This document shows positions 26,467 to 35,938 of a stretch of DNA of 64,000 nucleotides, one piece after another. Under the pieces are notes generated by a model. The model saw only the letters and a program-made list of their open reading frames with translations. It searched no databases and was not told where the DNA came from. Position 1 is the first letter of the stretch. Every line of letters begins with the position of its first letter. Source of the DNA: Cypionkella sinensis (GTDB lineage: Bacteria; Pseudomonadota; Alphaproteobacteria; Rhodobacterales; Rhodobacteraceae). The DNA is taken from contig NZ_JBHRTO010000001.1 of the NCBI RefSeq assembly GCF_042646385.1, positions 434,001 to 498,000 on the forward strand. Reading direction: 5' to 3'. A program made the translations under genes and the position numbers.

Positions 26467-26901
26467 ATGTTGGACGAAACCGATACACGGCTGATCGCCG
26501 AACTGCGCCGCGATGGCCGCGCTGCTTTGTCCGATCTGTCAGACCGTCTGGGCCTCTCGCGCGCCACCGTGCGCACGCGGATGGAGCGGTTGACCGCCAA
26601 GGGCGAAATCGCAGGCTTTACCGTGCTCACCCGCTCGGATGTCGCCGAAGCTCCGGTGCGCGGCCTGATGATGATCATCATCGAGGGCAAGGGCGGCGAA
26701 AAGGTGATGGCGCGCCTCGCCGGTATCCCCGCGGTGATGGCCGTGCATTCGACCAATGGCAAATGGAGCCTGATCGCCGAGATCTCCACCCAGACCCTGA
26801 TCGAGCTGGACGAGGTGATCAACCGCATCCGCAACATCGACGGCGTGCTGACCTCGGAAACCAACCTGTTGCTCTCCACCCGCAAGGCCGGGCGGCGTTA
26901 G
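26467..26901 (+). CDS. Lrp/AsnC family transcriptional regulator
   Basis: 144 aa: N-terminal helix-turn-helix (about 18-45, LSDLSDRLGLSRATVRTRMERL) and a C-terminal RAM ligand-binding domain (about 65-140). Divergent from the arginase-ornithine cyclodeaminase operon, the usual arrangement for an activator responding to arginine, ornithine or a related amino acid. The ORF is open far upstream antisense to arginase; MLDETDTRLIAEL is the normal Lrp start. Confidence 0.92.
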   Translation: MLDETDTRLIAELRRDGRAALSDLSDRLGLSRATVRTRMERLTAKGEIAGFTVLTRSDVAEAPVRGLMMIIIEGKGGEKVMARLAGIPAVMAVHSTNGKWSLIAEISTQTLIELDEVINRIRNIDGVLTSETNLLLSTRKAGRR

Positions 26902-26960
26902 CCCCGAAATCCCGGCAATTTGATTAAAATTTGCGCCCCACGCATGCGAACAGCGCCCAT

Positions 26961-27050
26961 GGCTTCATCTTGGCTCAAATACTCCCGCCGGAGGCTCCTG
27001 CGGCCAGCGTCGGATGCCTCCGGCGGGAGTATTTGAGCCAAGATGAAGCC
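26961..27050. repeat. palindromic repeat (GCCTCCGGCGGGAGTAT family), inward arms
   Basis: Inverted arms GGCTTCATCTTGGCTCAAAT... (from 26961) and its complement ending at 27050, each with a CCCGCCGGAGGC dyad, separated by about 20 nt. Located between the convergent Lrp-type and PaaG-like genes. Same family as 8216, 39905 and 53505. Confidence 0.85.
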
Positions 27051-27061
27051 GCTTGTTGGGT

Positions 27062-27829
27062 TCAGATCCCGCGGAACTTTGCCGCGCGCTTTTCCAAAAA
27101 CGCCGCGACACCCTCGCGGAAATCGGCGGTCGCACCACATTCCCCCTGCAACCGTGCCTCCAGCGCCAGTTGCGCGTCCAGATCATTGCCAAATGACGCC
27201 CGCAGTGCGGTTTTCACCCCGCGATAGGCCAGCGTCGGCCCCTGCGCCAAGCGCAGCGCCCGCGCTTGCCAGTGCGCCGCAAAATCCTGATCTGGCACGC
27301 ATTCATAGATCATGCCCCACTCCGCCGCCTGCCGCGCGCTCACCTTATCGGCGAACAGAACCGACCCCATCGCGCGCGCAAGCCCGATCTGACGCGGCAG
27401 CCAGTAGCTGCCCCCGGCATCGGGCACGAGGCCGATCCGTGTGAACGCCTGAATGAAACTGGCGCTTTCCGCCGCGATCACCACATCCGCCGCCAGCGCC
27501 AGATTGGCGCCAGCCCCCGCCGCCGCCCCTTGCACCGCCGAAATTGTCGGCACCGGGCAATCGGTGATCGCCTTCAGCAGCGGCACGTATTCCTCGTTCA
27601 GCACCTTTTCCAGATCCAGCGCCGCTCCCGCATCGCCCAGATCCTGCCCCGAACAAAACGCCCGCCCCGCGCCAGTGATCACCAGCACCCGCGCCTCGGA
27701 CCCGGCGCGCAGCACTGTCTCCAGCATTTCAGCCCGCAACCGTGCCGACAAAGCGTTCATCACTTCGGGCCGATTGAGCGTGATCACCGCCACGCCTGCG
27801 TCCACCTGATACGTAATCTGCTGATACAT
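27062..27829 (-). CDS. enoyl-CoA hydratase/isomerase, PaaG-like
   Basis: Crotonase-fold enzyme, 255 aa from the ATG (a TTG one codon earlier is also possible). Oxyanion-hole segments FCSGQDLG and AVQGAAAGAGANLAL, then the PaaG-type IGLVPDAGGSYWLPR where Asp takes the catalytic role seen in 1,2-epoxyphenylacetyl-CoA isomerase. No other phenylacetate genes are nearby, so the physiological substrate is open; it may serve fatty-acid or aromatic-acid catabolism. Confidence 0.85.
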   Translation of the reverse strand: MYQQITYQVDAGVAVITLNRPEVMNALSARLRAEMLETVLRAGSEARVLVITGAGRAFCSGQDLGDAGAALDLEKVLNEEYVPLLKAITDCPVPTISAVQGAAAGAGANLALAADVVIAAESASFIQAFTRIGLVPDAGGSYWLPRQIGLARAMGSVLFADKVSARQAAEWGMIYECVPDQDFAAHWQARALRLAQGPTLAYRGVKTALRASFGNDLDAQLALEARLQGECGATADFREGVAAFLEKRAAKFRGI

Positions 27830-27892
27830 CAAAGCCCCCCTGATGCCCGTCAGACTATCAGGGCAGGGGCAGGGGGCCAGCGAAACCCCGCG

Positions 27893-28342
27893 TCACTTCT
27901 GGGTCAGTTCGGCCAGCCGCGCCTTGTCAGCCTCGCTCAGCGCCTCGGCCTCAGCCGCCACCGCCCGCCTGCGCGTCATCGCAAAGGCAATCGCAGCCCC
28001 CGCCAGCAGCATCGCCGGCCCCGCCAGCCACAAGATCAGATTGGCCCCCTCGGCGCGCGGCTGGAACAGCACAAACTCGCCGTAGCGCGCCACGATGTAA
28101 TCGACCACCTGCGCATCGGTATCGCCCGCAACCAACCGCTCGCGCACGGCAAGCCGCAAATCCCGGCTGATCGGCGCGTTGGAATCGTCAATATCCTCGC
28201 CCTGACACACCGGGCAACGCAGGTTGCGCGAAATCTCCCGCGCCCGCGCCTCAAGCCCCGGATCGGTCAGCATTTCCCCCGGCTGCACCGCAAAGGCGGG
28301 CGAGGCCAGCAGCGCCAGCGCCAGAACCAGCCCGCGCATCAT
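27893..28342 (-). CDS. ccmH: cytochrome c-type biogenesis protein CcmH
   Basis: Periplasmic, membrane-anchored thiol protein that reduces apocytochrome c and hands it to CcmF. 149 aa: signal peptide (about 1-18), redox motif LRCPVCQGE with Cys43 and Cys46, and a C-terminal membrane helix (about 102-124). It lacks the extra TPR domain of enterobacterial CcmH, like the Rhodobacter Ccl2 form. Start overlaps the ccmF stop by four bases (ATGA). Confidence 0.94.
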   Translation of the reverse strand: MMRGLVLALALLASPAFAVQPGEMLTDPGLEARAREISRNLRCPVCQGEDIDDSNAPISRDLRLAVRERLVAGDTDAQVVDYIVARYGEFVLFQPRAEGANLILWLAGPAMLLAGAAIAFAMTRRRAVAAEAEALSEADKARLAELTQK

Positions 28343-30312
28343 TCTGCCGCCACCGCCACAGGGGCAGTCCGCCGCGCACCCGCCGCCACCCGGAACCGCC
28401 GATCCGACAGGCTCAGGATGCCGCCCAGGGCCATCAGCAACGCGCCGCCCCAGATCCAGTTGGCAAATGGCTTGATATAGCTGCGCACCGCATAGCCGCC
28501 ATCATCCTGCGCGTCGCCAATCACCAGATAGAGATCGCGGAACACGCCTTGGTCAATCGCAGCCTCGGTCGTCGGCATCCCCGCCACCGGATACATCCGC
28601 TTTTCGGGATGCAGGCTGGCGACCTGAACGCCACCCTTGCGCACGATCATATCCGCCATGGTGGAATGGTAATTCGGCCCCTCTACCTTGTTCACCGCAG
28701 CCAAAGTTACTTCATAACCGCCCAAGGCAAAGCTTTCGCCGATCTTCACTGTGCGAATGTCTTCCGTCACCCAAGCCGTCATCGCGGCGACGGCAAAGAT
28801 CGTCACCCCCATGCCGGAATGCGCCAGCATCTTGCCCAGATCGGCGCGGGGCAGGCGGGTCAGCCGCCCCAACCGCTCGCCCAGGCTGCCGCGCCCCAGC
28901 CGTGTCCACAGATCGACCAACGCGCCCATCACCACCCAGGCACCCAAAGCCGCCCCGATTGGACCCAGCGCAGATTTGCCGGTTTGCACCGCATAAACCA
29001 GCAGGCCGACCGCCACAGCCAGCACCAAAGCCCCGCGCAAAGGCCGGATCGCGCGGCGGATTTCGGCGCGTTTCCACGGCAGCATCGCCCCCACGGGCAG
29101 AATGATCGCCAGCACCACCATGAACGGCGTGAAGGCCGCGTCAAAGAACGGCGGGCCGACCGACAGCTTGCGTGCGAACACCAACTCCGCAATCAGCGGC
29201 CAGATCGTGCCGGTGAACACCACAAAGGCCGACACCGCCAAAAGCAGATTGTTCGCCACCAGCGCGGTTTCGCGGCTGACCACGGCAAACACGCCCTTGG
29301 CCTCCAGCACGCTCGCGCGGGCAGCAAACAGCGTCAGCGCCCCGCCCATGAAGATGCCCAGAATCCCGAGGATAAACACCCCCCGCGCCGGATCATTGGC
29401 AAAGGCGTGCACAGATGTGATCACGCCCGAGCGCACGATGAACGTGCCGGTCAGGCTGAAGCCAAACGCCAAAATCGCCAGCAGAATCGTCCAAGCCTTC
29501 AGACTTTCGCGCTTTTCCACCACGATGGCCGAGTGCAGCAGCGCGGCCGAGATCAGCCACGGCATGAAGCTTGCGTTCTCCACCGGGTCCCAGAACCAGA
29601 ACCCGCCCCAGCCGAGTTCGTAATACGCCCACCACGAGCCCATTGCGATGCCAATGGTCAAAAAGATCCATGCGGCGAGGGTCCAGGGCCGCACCCAGCG
29701 CCCCCAGGCCGCATCAACACGGCCCTCCAGCAGCGCCGCGATGGCGAAGGAAAAGCTCATCGAAAGCCCGACATAACCCAGATACAAAAACGGCGGGTGA
29801 AACGCCAAACCGGGGTCTTGCAGCAAGGGGTTCAGGTCATTGCCATTCAGTGGCGGATTTTCCAGCCGCAGGAACGGGTTCGATGTCCACAGCATGAAGG
29901 CCATGAACGCGACGCCTATCGAGCCTTGCACCGCCAGCACCCGCGCCTTCAACCGCGCCGGAAGATTGCCGCCAAACCACACCGCACAAGCGCCAAAGGT
30001 CGCCAAAATAAGCACCCACAGCAGCAACGATCCCTCATGGTTGCCCCAGACCCCCGCAACCTTGTAAAGCATCGGCTTCGCGGTATGCGAATTTTCCACC
30101 ACCAGCTTCAGGGAAAAGTCCGAGGTGACAAAGCCGTAAGTCAGCGCCGCAAAACTGGTGGCGATCAGCAAGAACTGCACCACCGCCGCCGGGTCCGCCA
30201 CTGCCATCAGCCGCGCATCGCCGCGATGCGCCCCCCACAGCGGCAGGGTGGTCTGCACCAGCGCCACCACAAAGGCCAGCACCAAGCAGAAATGTCCGAA
30301 TTCAATGATCAT
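28339..30312 (-). CDS. ccmF: heme lyase CcmF (cytochrome c maturation)
   Basis: Large inner-membrane protein that joins heme from CcmE to apocytochrome c. 657 aa, about 14-15 membrane helices, and the tryptophan-rich WWD domain GWGGFWFWDPVENASFMPW at about 234-252. Equivalent to Ccl1 of Rhodobacter capsulatus. It forms an operon with ccmH; no ccmE or ccmG lies immediately upstream in the window. Confidence 0.96.
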   Translation of the reverse strand: MIIEFGHFCLVLAFVVALVQTTLPLWGAHRGDARLMAVADPAAVVQFLLIATSFAALTYGFVTSDFSLKLVVENSHTAKPMLYKVAGVWGNHEGSLLLWVLILATFGACAVWFGGNLPARLKARVLAVQGSIGVAFMAFMLWTSNPFLRLENPPLNGNDLNPLLQDPGLAFHPPFLYLGYVGLSMSFSFAIAALLEGRVDAAWGRWVRPWTLAAWIFLTIGIAMGSWWAYYELGWGGFWFWDPVENASFMPWLISAALLHSAIVVEKRESLKAWTILLAILAFGFSLTGTFIVRSGVITSVHAFANDPARGVFILGILGIFMGGALTLFAARASVLEAKGVFAVVSRETALVANNLLLAVSAFVVFTGTIWPLIAELVFARKLSVGPPFFDAAFTPFMVVLAIILPVGAMLPWKRAEIRRAIRPLRGALVLAVAVGLLVYAVQTGKSALGPIGAALGAWVVMGALVDLWTRLGRGSLGERLGRLTRLPRADLGKMLAHSGMGVTIFAVAAMTAWVTEDIRTVKIGESFALGGYEVTLAAVNKVEGPNYHSTMADMIVRKGGVQVASLHPEKRMYPVAGMPTTEAAIDQGVFRDLYLVIGDAQDDGGYAVRSYIKPFANWIWGGALLMALGGILSLSDRRFRVAAGARRTAPVAVAAE

Positions 30313-30396
30313 CGCGGCCTCCCGGTTAGCCCTTGTATAGAGGACAACCGGCGGCGCGGAAATGGGCTGCGCGGCAATGTCGCGCAGCCGTTACTC

Positions 30397-30957
30397 TCAA
30401 ACCCCGCGCGCCAGCGCCGCAACGCCCGTCCGCGCCATTTCCCGCAGGCCCAAGGGCCGCATCAATTCGGCAAAACTGTCGATCTTTTCCGGCGTGCCGG
30501 TCATCTCGAACACGAAACTCTCCAGCGTGCTGTCCACCACATGCGCACGGAAAATCTCGGCCAAGCGCAAAGCCTCGATCCGCGCCTCGCCCTTGCCTGC
30601 CACCTTCAGCAGCGCCAGTTCCCGCTGCACCGAAGGCCCTTCAACCGTCAGATCATGCACTTCATAAACCGGCACCATCCGCGCCAGCTGCGCCTTGATC
30701 TGCACGATCACTTCCGGCGTGCCGGTCGTCACCACGGTGATCCGGCTGCGGTGCGAGTTGTGATCGACCTCGGCCACCGTCAGGCTGTCGATGTTATAGC
30801 CGCGCGCGGTGAACAGCCCGATCACGCGGGCCAGAACCCCCGGCTCGTTTTCCACGATCACGGCCAGAGTATGCGTCTCGATCACCGGCGCATTCGGGTC
30901 GCGCAACTCATAAGCCGAATGGCTGGACGCGCTTTTCTTGATGTTTAGCGGAGACAT
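30397..30957 (-). CDS. ilvN: acetolactate synthase small subunit
   Basis: Regulatory subunit that activates IlvB and mediates valine inhibition. 186 aa: N-terminal ACT domain (about 28-100, THTLAVIVENEPGVLARVIGLF, RGYNIDSLTVAEVD) and a C-terminal ACT-like half. Start MSPLNIKK chosen because GAGG lies 9 nt upstream; an upstream ATG three codons earlier would sit against that GAGG. The gap to ilvB is 67 nt and holds a hairpin. Confidence 0.95.
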   Translation of the reverse strand: MSPLNIKKSASSHSAYELRDPNAPVIETHTLAVIVENEPGVLARVIGLFTARGYNIDSLTVAEVDHNSHRSRITVVTTGTPEVIVQIKAQLARMVPVYEVHDLTVEGPSVQRELALLKVAGKGEARIEALRLAEIFRAHVVDSTLESFVFEMTGTPEKIDSFAELMRPLGLREMARTGVAALARGV

Positions 30958-30994
30958 CTTGGTCATCCTCTCTGTAAAAATATCCCACGGGGGT

Positions 30995-31015
30995 CCGGGG
31001 GTGTGAAACCCCCGG
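30995..31015 (-). other. hairpin in the ilvB-ilvN gap
   Basis: Eight-bp stem CCGGGGGT/ACCCCCGG with a 5-nt loop. On the transcribed strand a TTTTT follows 14 nt later, too far for a standard terminator, so it may instead tune the B:N ratio or protect mRNA. Confidence 0.5.
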
Positions 31016-31024
31016 TTCGACATC

Positions 31025-32779
<1,755 letters not shown>

Positions 32780-32818
32780 GATCTTTTCCTACGTTCGGCC
32801 CACTGGCCTTTGTTCAAC

Positions 32819-32846
32819 AAAAAGCCCCCGGAGGTTACTCGGGGGC
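32819..32846 (-). terminator. ilvB attenuator terminator
   Basis: On the ilvB strand: GCCCCCG (32846-32840), loop, CGGGGGC (32830-32824), then TTTTT (32823-32819). It lies 26 nt after the leader peptide stop and 39 nt before the ilvB ATG. A 9-bp alternative stem (GCGCATGGG at 32888-32880 with CCCATGCGC at 32853-32845) overlaps the terminator base by two bases. Confidence 0.85.
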
Positions 32847-32872
32847 GCATGGGAAACCTGATGGTCTAACCG

Positions 32873-32920
32873 TTACCGGCCCATGCGCTTTATCCCTACG
32901 ACTACGAGAATGCTCAGCAT
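32873..32920 (-). CDS. ilvB leader peptide (attenuation)
   Basis: 15-codon ORF encoding MLSILVVVGIKRMGR with GGAGG 6 nt before the ATG. Seven of the residues 2-10 are Leu, Ile or Val (L, I, L, V, V, V, I), the end products of the pathway. A ribosome stalling at these codons when charged tRNAs are scarce would leave the downstream GCGCATGGG free to pair and weaken the terminator; reading to the stop would cover it. The peptide is too short for ordinary gene finders. Confidence 0.85.
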   Translation of the reverse strand: MLSILVVVGIKRMGR

Positions 32921-32945
32921 TCCAACCTCCATCAGCTTCGCCGGG

Positions 32946-32974
32946 AAACTATGGCGGCGGGGCAGGGGCGTCAA
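32946..32974 (-). promoter_or_regulatory. ilvB promoter
   Basis: On the ilvB strand: TTGACG (-35, 32974-32969), 17-nt spacer, TAGTTT (-10, 32951-32946). Transcription would begin near 32939, about 19 nt before the leader peptide ATG. Confidence 0.6.
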
Positions 32975-33195
32975 CTGCAAATCGACACGGAAAGTGTCGC
33001 TTGAGGCAAGATTTTTGAACTTAAATTACGAAAAGACATGCTTAGAAGTAATTTTAGCAATGAAACTGGGTATTGGCCGCAAGACTCTGGCGATTCGAGG
33101 TCATCGGACGCCGCTGAACACATCACCAGATGGCTGCGCTGCGAAACGCCCGCCTGATGCAAGTTGCTATATCTTGTGGTCCAGCGTGGCGATAG

Positions 33196-33219
33196 CCACA
33201 AGTCATTCCCAGCTGGGAT
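33196..33219 (-). repeat. 3'-end palindromic repeat (TTCCCAG/CTGGGAA + ACTTGTG), copy after the VOC gene
   Basis: On the VOC-gene strand: TCCCAG-CTGGGA dyad, then ATGACTTGTGG, about 28 nt after the stop codon at 33247. Followed by a second imperfect stem containing ACCACAAGATAT. Same unit as at 39195 (after eda) and 44711 (after the PIN gene). The rest of the 326-nt gap between here and the ilvB leader is AT-richer and shows no ORF. Confidence 0.7.
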
Positions 33220-33246
33220 AGGCCCGAAATCCGCTCAACGCGCGGC

Positions 33247-33621
33247 TTATGCCGGTTGCAGCAAATCCCAACGGTTGCCCCAAGGATCACGCCATACCGC
33301 GACGATGCCATAGTCCTCATGCCGCGGTGCTTCTTCAAACACGCCACCCGCCGCGGTGATCCGGGCCGCGTCACGGCCAAAATCATCGCTGTGCAAGAAC
33401 AGCCAGACCCGGCCCCCGGCCTGATCGCCCACCGCCGCCTGCTGCCGCGCACCAACCGCCTGCGCCAACACGATCTGCACGCCACCGCCCGCAGGCTGCA
33501 CCGTCACCCAACGCTTGTCGCCTTGATCAATGTCTGCTGTCAGCCGAAAGCCCAGGCCATCGCAGAAAAACCGGATCGCACTGTCATAGTCGGGCACAAC
33601 GAGTGCCAATGCCCCTATCAT
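33247..33621 (-). CDS. VOC/glyoxalase-fold protein
   Basis: 124 aa with the paired beta-alpha-beta-beta-beta units of the vicinal oxygen chelate fold: MIGALALVVPDYDSAIRFFCDGLGFRL at the start and WLFLHSDDF...DPWGNRWDLLQP at the end. Metal ligands are not the full glyoxalase I set, so resistance-type or unknown activity is possible. The ATG overlaps the bpt stop (ATGA), implying coupling with the leucyltransferase. Confidence 0.85.
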   Translation of the reverse strand: MIGALALVVPDYDSAIRFFCDGLGFRLTADIDQGDKRWVTVQPAGGGVQIVLAQAVGARQQAAVGDQAGGRVWLFLHSDDFGRDAARITAAGGVFEEAPRHEDYGIVAVWRDPWGNRWDLLQPA

Positions 33622-34457
33622 TCGCGCGGCACAGACCGCGCCTCGGGCAGCGAGATCCGCGCCACCTGCTCGGCAATCGGGTCAACCGACAGCGGATGCA
33701 ACTCGGCCCGGTGATCGGCAGGGTCGCCAATATCCTGCCACGCGCCGTGCTTGAAAATCTCCAGCGCGTTGAACCCGGCCTTGTAGCCCATCTTGCGGCT
33801 GCCCGGCACCCAATAGCCCAAGTAGACGTAAGGCAGCCCGGCTTCTTGCGCGATGGCGATATGGTCCAGAATGGCAAAGGTGCCAAGCGACAGATCAATC
33901 ATGTCGGGGTCGTAAAAGCTGTAAACCATCGACAGCCCGTCATCGAACACATCCGTCAGCGCCACACAGGCCAAGGGCCGCCCACGTTCACCGGGGCCTG
34001 CGGCGCGGGTATATTCGATCACCCGGCTTTTGATCGGGGTTTCCTCGATCATCGCGGCAAATTCGAACACATCCATATCCGCCATCCCGCCATCAGCGTG
34101 GCGGGCATCCAGATAGCGGCGGAACAGCGCGAACTGATCCTCGGTCGCCCAGGGGCTGGTCGCGTTGCGGCGCAAATGCGCGGCGTTTTTCAAAATCCGG
34201 CGCTGGGTGCGGCTGGGCTTGAAATCCGCCACGCGGATACGCGCCGACAAACAGGCCGAACATTCCGCACAAGACGGCCGATACAGCACATTCTGCGACC
34301 GCCGGAATCCCTGTTTCGACAGCGAGTCATTCAGCCTTTGCGCCTGATCGCCTTGCAGCGCGGTGAACAGCTTCCGCTCCATCCGGCCATCCAGATAGGG
34401 GCAGGGCTGCGGGGCCGTGACATAGAATTGTGGCGCAATCGGAAGGGTGTGGCGCAT
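33618..34457 (-). CDS. bpt: aspartate/glutamate leucyltransferase Bpt
   Basis: Transfers leucine from Leu-tRNA to N-terminal Asp or Glu of proteins, marking them for ClpAP (bacterial N-end rule). 279 aa from MRHTLPIAPQFYVTAP, the family N-terminus. Conserved blocks: YLDGRMERKLFT, the Cys-rich YRPSCAECSACLSARI, and YVYLGYWVPGSRKMGYKAGFN. Homologous to eukaryotic Ate1. Overlaps the VOC gene. Confidence 0.94.
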   Translation of the reverse strand: MRHTLPIAPQFYVTAPQPCPYLDGRMERKLFTALQGDQAQRLNDSLSKQGFRRSQNVLYRPSCAECSACLSARIRVADFKPSRTQRRILKNAAHLRRNATSPWATEDQFALFRRYLDARHADGGMADMDVFEFAAMIEETPIKSRVIEYTRAAGPGERGRPLACVALTDVFDDGLSMVYSFYDPDMIDLSLGTFAILDHIAIAQEAGLPYVYLGYWVPGSRKMGYKAGFNALEIFKHGAWQDIGDPADHRAELHPLSVDPIAEQVARISLPEARSVPRE

Positions 34458-34552
34458 TATCTCGGACTGCACGGTTTTGGATGCGTCACCCTAGCAAGGC
34501 CAATCGCCGCCGCCAAGCGCAATCAGAGGGCGGAACCTGCGGCAACTGCGCC

Positions 34553-34583
34553 AAAAAAAGCCCCCCGGCCTGAACCGGGGGGC
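34553..34583 (-). terminator. terminator of the DUF2852 gene
   Basis: On the minus strand: GCCCCCCGG stem, 6-nt loop, CCGGGGGGC, then seven T. It begins 25 nt after the DUF2852 stop codon. Confidence 0.9.
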
Positions 34584-34607
34584 AATTTGCTCAATGCAGT
34601 GCGGCGA

Positions 34608-35078
34608 TCAGTATTCGCCCGGACGCGCCACTTCAGTCGGGTTTGCCGGAGCCGAAGCCGCACGGGCGCGATCTTCCATAAAGCTGTCGAACTCGGACTT
34701 GTCCTTGGCTTCACGCAGGCGCTGCAGGAACGACTCAAATGCCACCTGCTCATCTTCCAGCCGACGCAGCATGTCGGTTTTGTAGGCGTCAAACGCCGCA
34801 TTGCCCGAGGTGCGCATCGCCGCATGGCCGCCCCAAGGGTTGCCGTGACGTTCAAAATGGCGCCCACGGCGCTCGGCACAAGAAGAACCTCTGAACATGC
34901 GTTTGCTCCAGATCATATAGGCCAGCAAGGCCAGGCCCACGGGCCAGATGAAGATAAAGCCAAGCACCATGGCGGCGATCCAGGCAAATCTGCCCCGATC
35001 ATCCAGCCAAGCCTCGGCGCGGCGCAGGAAGGAAAAGAGTCCGCCGGAGGAAGGGGCGGTGGTCGAGCTGGTGTTCAT
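34608..35078 (-). CDS. DUF2852 family membrane protein
   Basis: 156 aa: one or two hydrophobic segments at about 30-58 (FAWIAAMVLGFIFIWPVGLALLAYMIW), then a soluble tail with the DUF2852 signature GNAAFDAYKTDMLRRLEDEQVAFESFLQRLREAKDKSEFDSFM. No enzymatic motif. Own terminator downstream and two 21-bp dyad operators immediately upstream, so it is a tightly regulated single gene. Function unknown. Confidence 0.88.
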   Translation of the reverse strand: MNTSSTTAPSSGGLFSFLRRAEAWLDDRGRFAWIAAMVLGFIFIWPVGLALLAYMIWSKRMFRGSSCAERRGRHFERHGNPWGGHAAMRTSGNAAFDAYKTDMLRRLEDEQVAFESFLQRLREAKDKSEFDSFMEDRARAASAPANPTEVARPGEY

Positions 35079-35100
35079 CGGCGGTCTCCCGGTTGAAGTG

Positions 35101-35179
35101 TATGTGAATGTCTTTCACATGAGCCAAGATGCGCAGCCATCGCCCCGCTTTCAAGGGTTATGTGAAAGATATTTACATA
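35101..35179 (-). promoter_or_regulatory. twin 21-bp dyad operators upstream of the DUF2852 gene
   Basis: Two palindromes of the same design: TATGTGAA-5 nt-TTCACATG (35101-35121) and TATGTGAA-5 nt-TTTACATA (35159-35179), centres 58 bp apart. The nearer one ends 22 nt before the start codon. I do not recognise the cognate factor; the TGTGAA...TTCACA core fits a dimeric repressor. Confidence 0.7.
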
Positions 35180-35232
35180 AACCGGCTGCGCAGCGCAAAT
35201 CCGCGCGAAAACCCGCCGAACCCTATTCCCAC

Positions 35233-35300
35233 GCCGCCCCGGACTTGATCCGGGGCCTCTGCTTTGCGGCGAGGAGGCCCCGGATCAAGTCCGGGGCGGC
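35233..35300. repeat. GGACTTGATCCGGGG palindromic repeat
   Basis: Inverted arms GCCCCGGACTTGATCCGGGG and its complement around a short GC-rich spacer, forming a long hairpin between the DUF2852 operators and the YbaK-type gene stop. A second copy is at 39029. A repeat of this type is common in alphaproteobacterial intergenic DNA. Confidence 0.85.
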
Positions 35301-35331
35301 TTTGGAAATGCGGTGGTGTGGGGTTGAACCG

Positions 35332-35796
35332 TCAGGCCGCGAACGCGGCCACAACCGCCTCGGTGATCTGCTGCAACTGCAAGGGCGGCACGGCAAAGAT
35401 GTGTCGCGGCGTCCCGGCTGCCGCCCAAACCACCGGAAAGCGCAGTAGGGTGGGGTCCATCCAGATCGGCAGGGCGGTCAGATGCCCCAAGGGCGAAACG
35501 CCGCCAATGGCAAAACCCGTCACCGCCCGCACCTGTGCGGCATCGGCCCGCCCCAGCGTCTCACCCGCCAAAGCACTTGCGCGGACGGCATCCACCTGAT
35601 TGCCGCCCGCCGTCAGAAACAGATACATGCCGCGCTGCCCGCCAAAAATGATCGACTTCACGATCTGATCCAACGCGCAACCCGCCGCCTGCGCCGCTTG
35701 CTCTGCGGTGCGGGTCTCTCCCGGCATCTCCAGCGGCGCACCCGCCACGCCATGCGCCTGCATTGCCGCCACCACCCGCGCCAAACTTTTGCTCAT
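35332..35796 (-). CDS. YbaK/ProX-type aminoacyl-tRNA deacylase
   Basis: 154 aa from MSKSLARVVAAMQAHG. Editing-domain fold with AEQAAQAAGCALDQIVKSIIF (the lysine of VKSI aligns with the YbaK active-site lysine) and the glycine-rich GFAIGGVSPLGHL loop. Probably hydrolyses mischarged Cys- or Ala-tRNA(Pro). The frame is open 14 codons upstream, but this ATG is the usual start. Confidence 0.88.
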   Translation of the reverse strand: MSKSLARVVAAMQAHGVAGAPLEMPGETRTAEQAAQAAGCALDQIVKSIIFGGQRGMYLFLTAGGNQVDAVRASALAGETLGRADAAQVRAVTGFAIGGVSPLGHLTALPIWMDPTLLRFPVVWAAAGTPRHIFAVPPLQLQQITEAVVAAFAA

Positions 35797-35938
35797 GTTA
35801 TCCTCATGCCTTTGGGGTTGGGCGGCATAGAAAGCCATTCGCGCCCCATGCTCAACCCCATCCGGTCAGACCGCGGTTTTGCACACCCTGATCGGATCGC
35901 CCGTTGACCCTGCGCCAAGCTGACCGCAAACTGCGCGG

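Noticed and set aside
28549..30948. 799-aa open frame antisense to ccmF and ilvN
   Set aside because: Spans two real genes on the other strand; no domain, biased composition.
33000..33195. Small ORFs in the 326-nt gap upstream of ilvB
   Set aside because: No ribosome sites, AT-rich and no conserved look; treated as promoter-upstream DNA.
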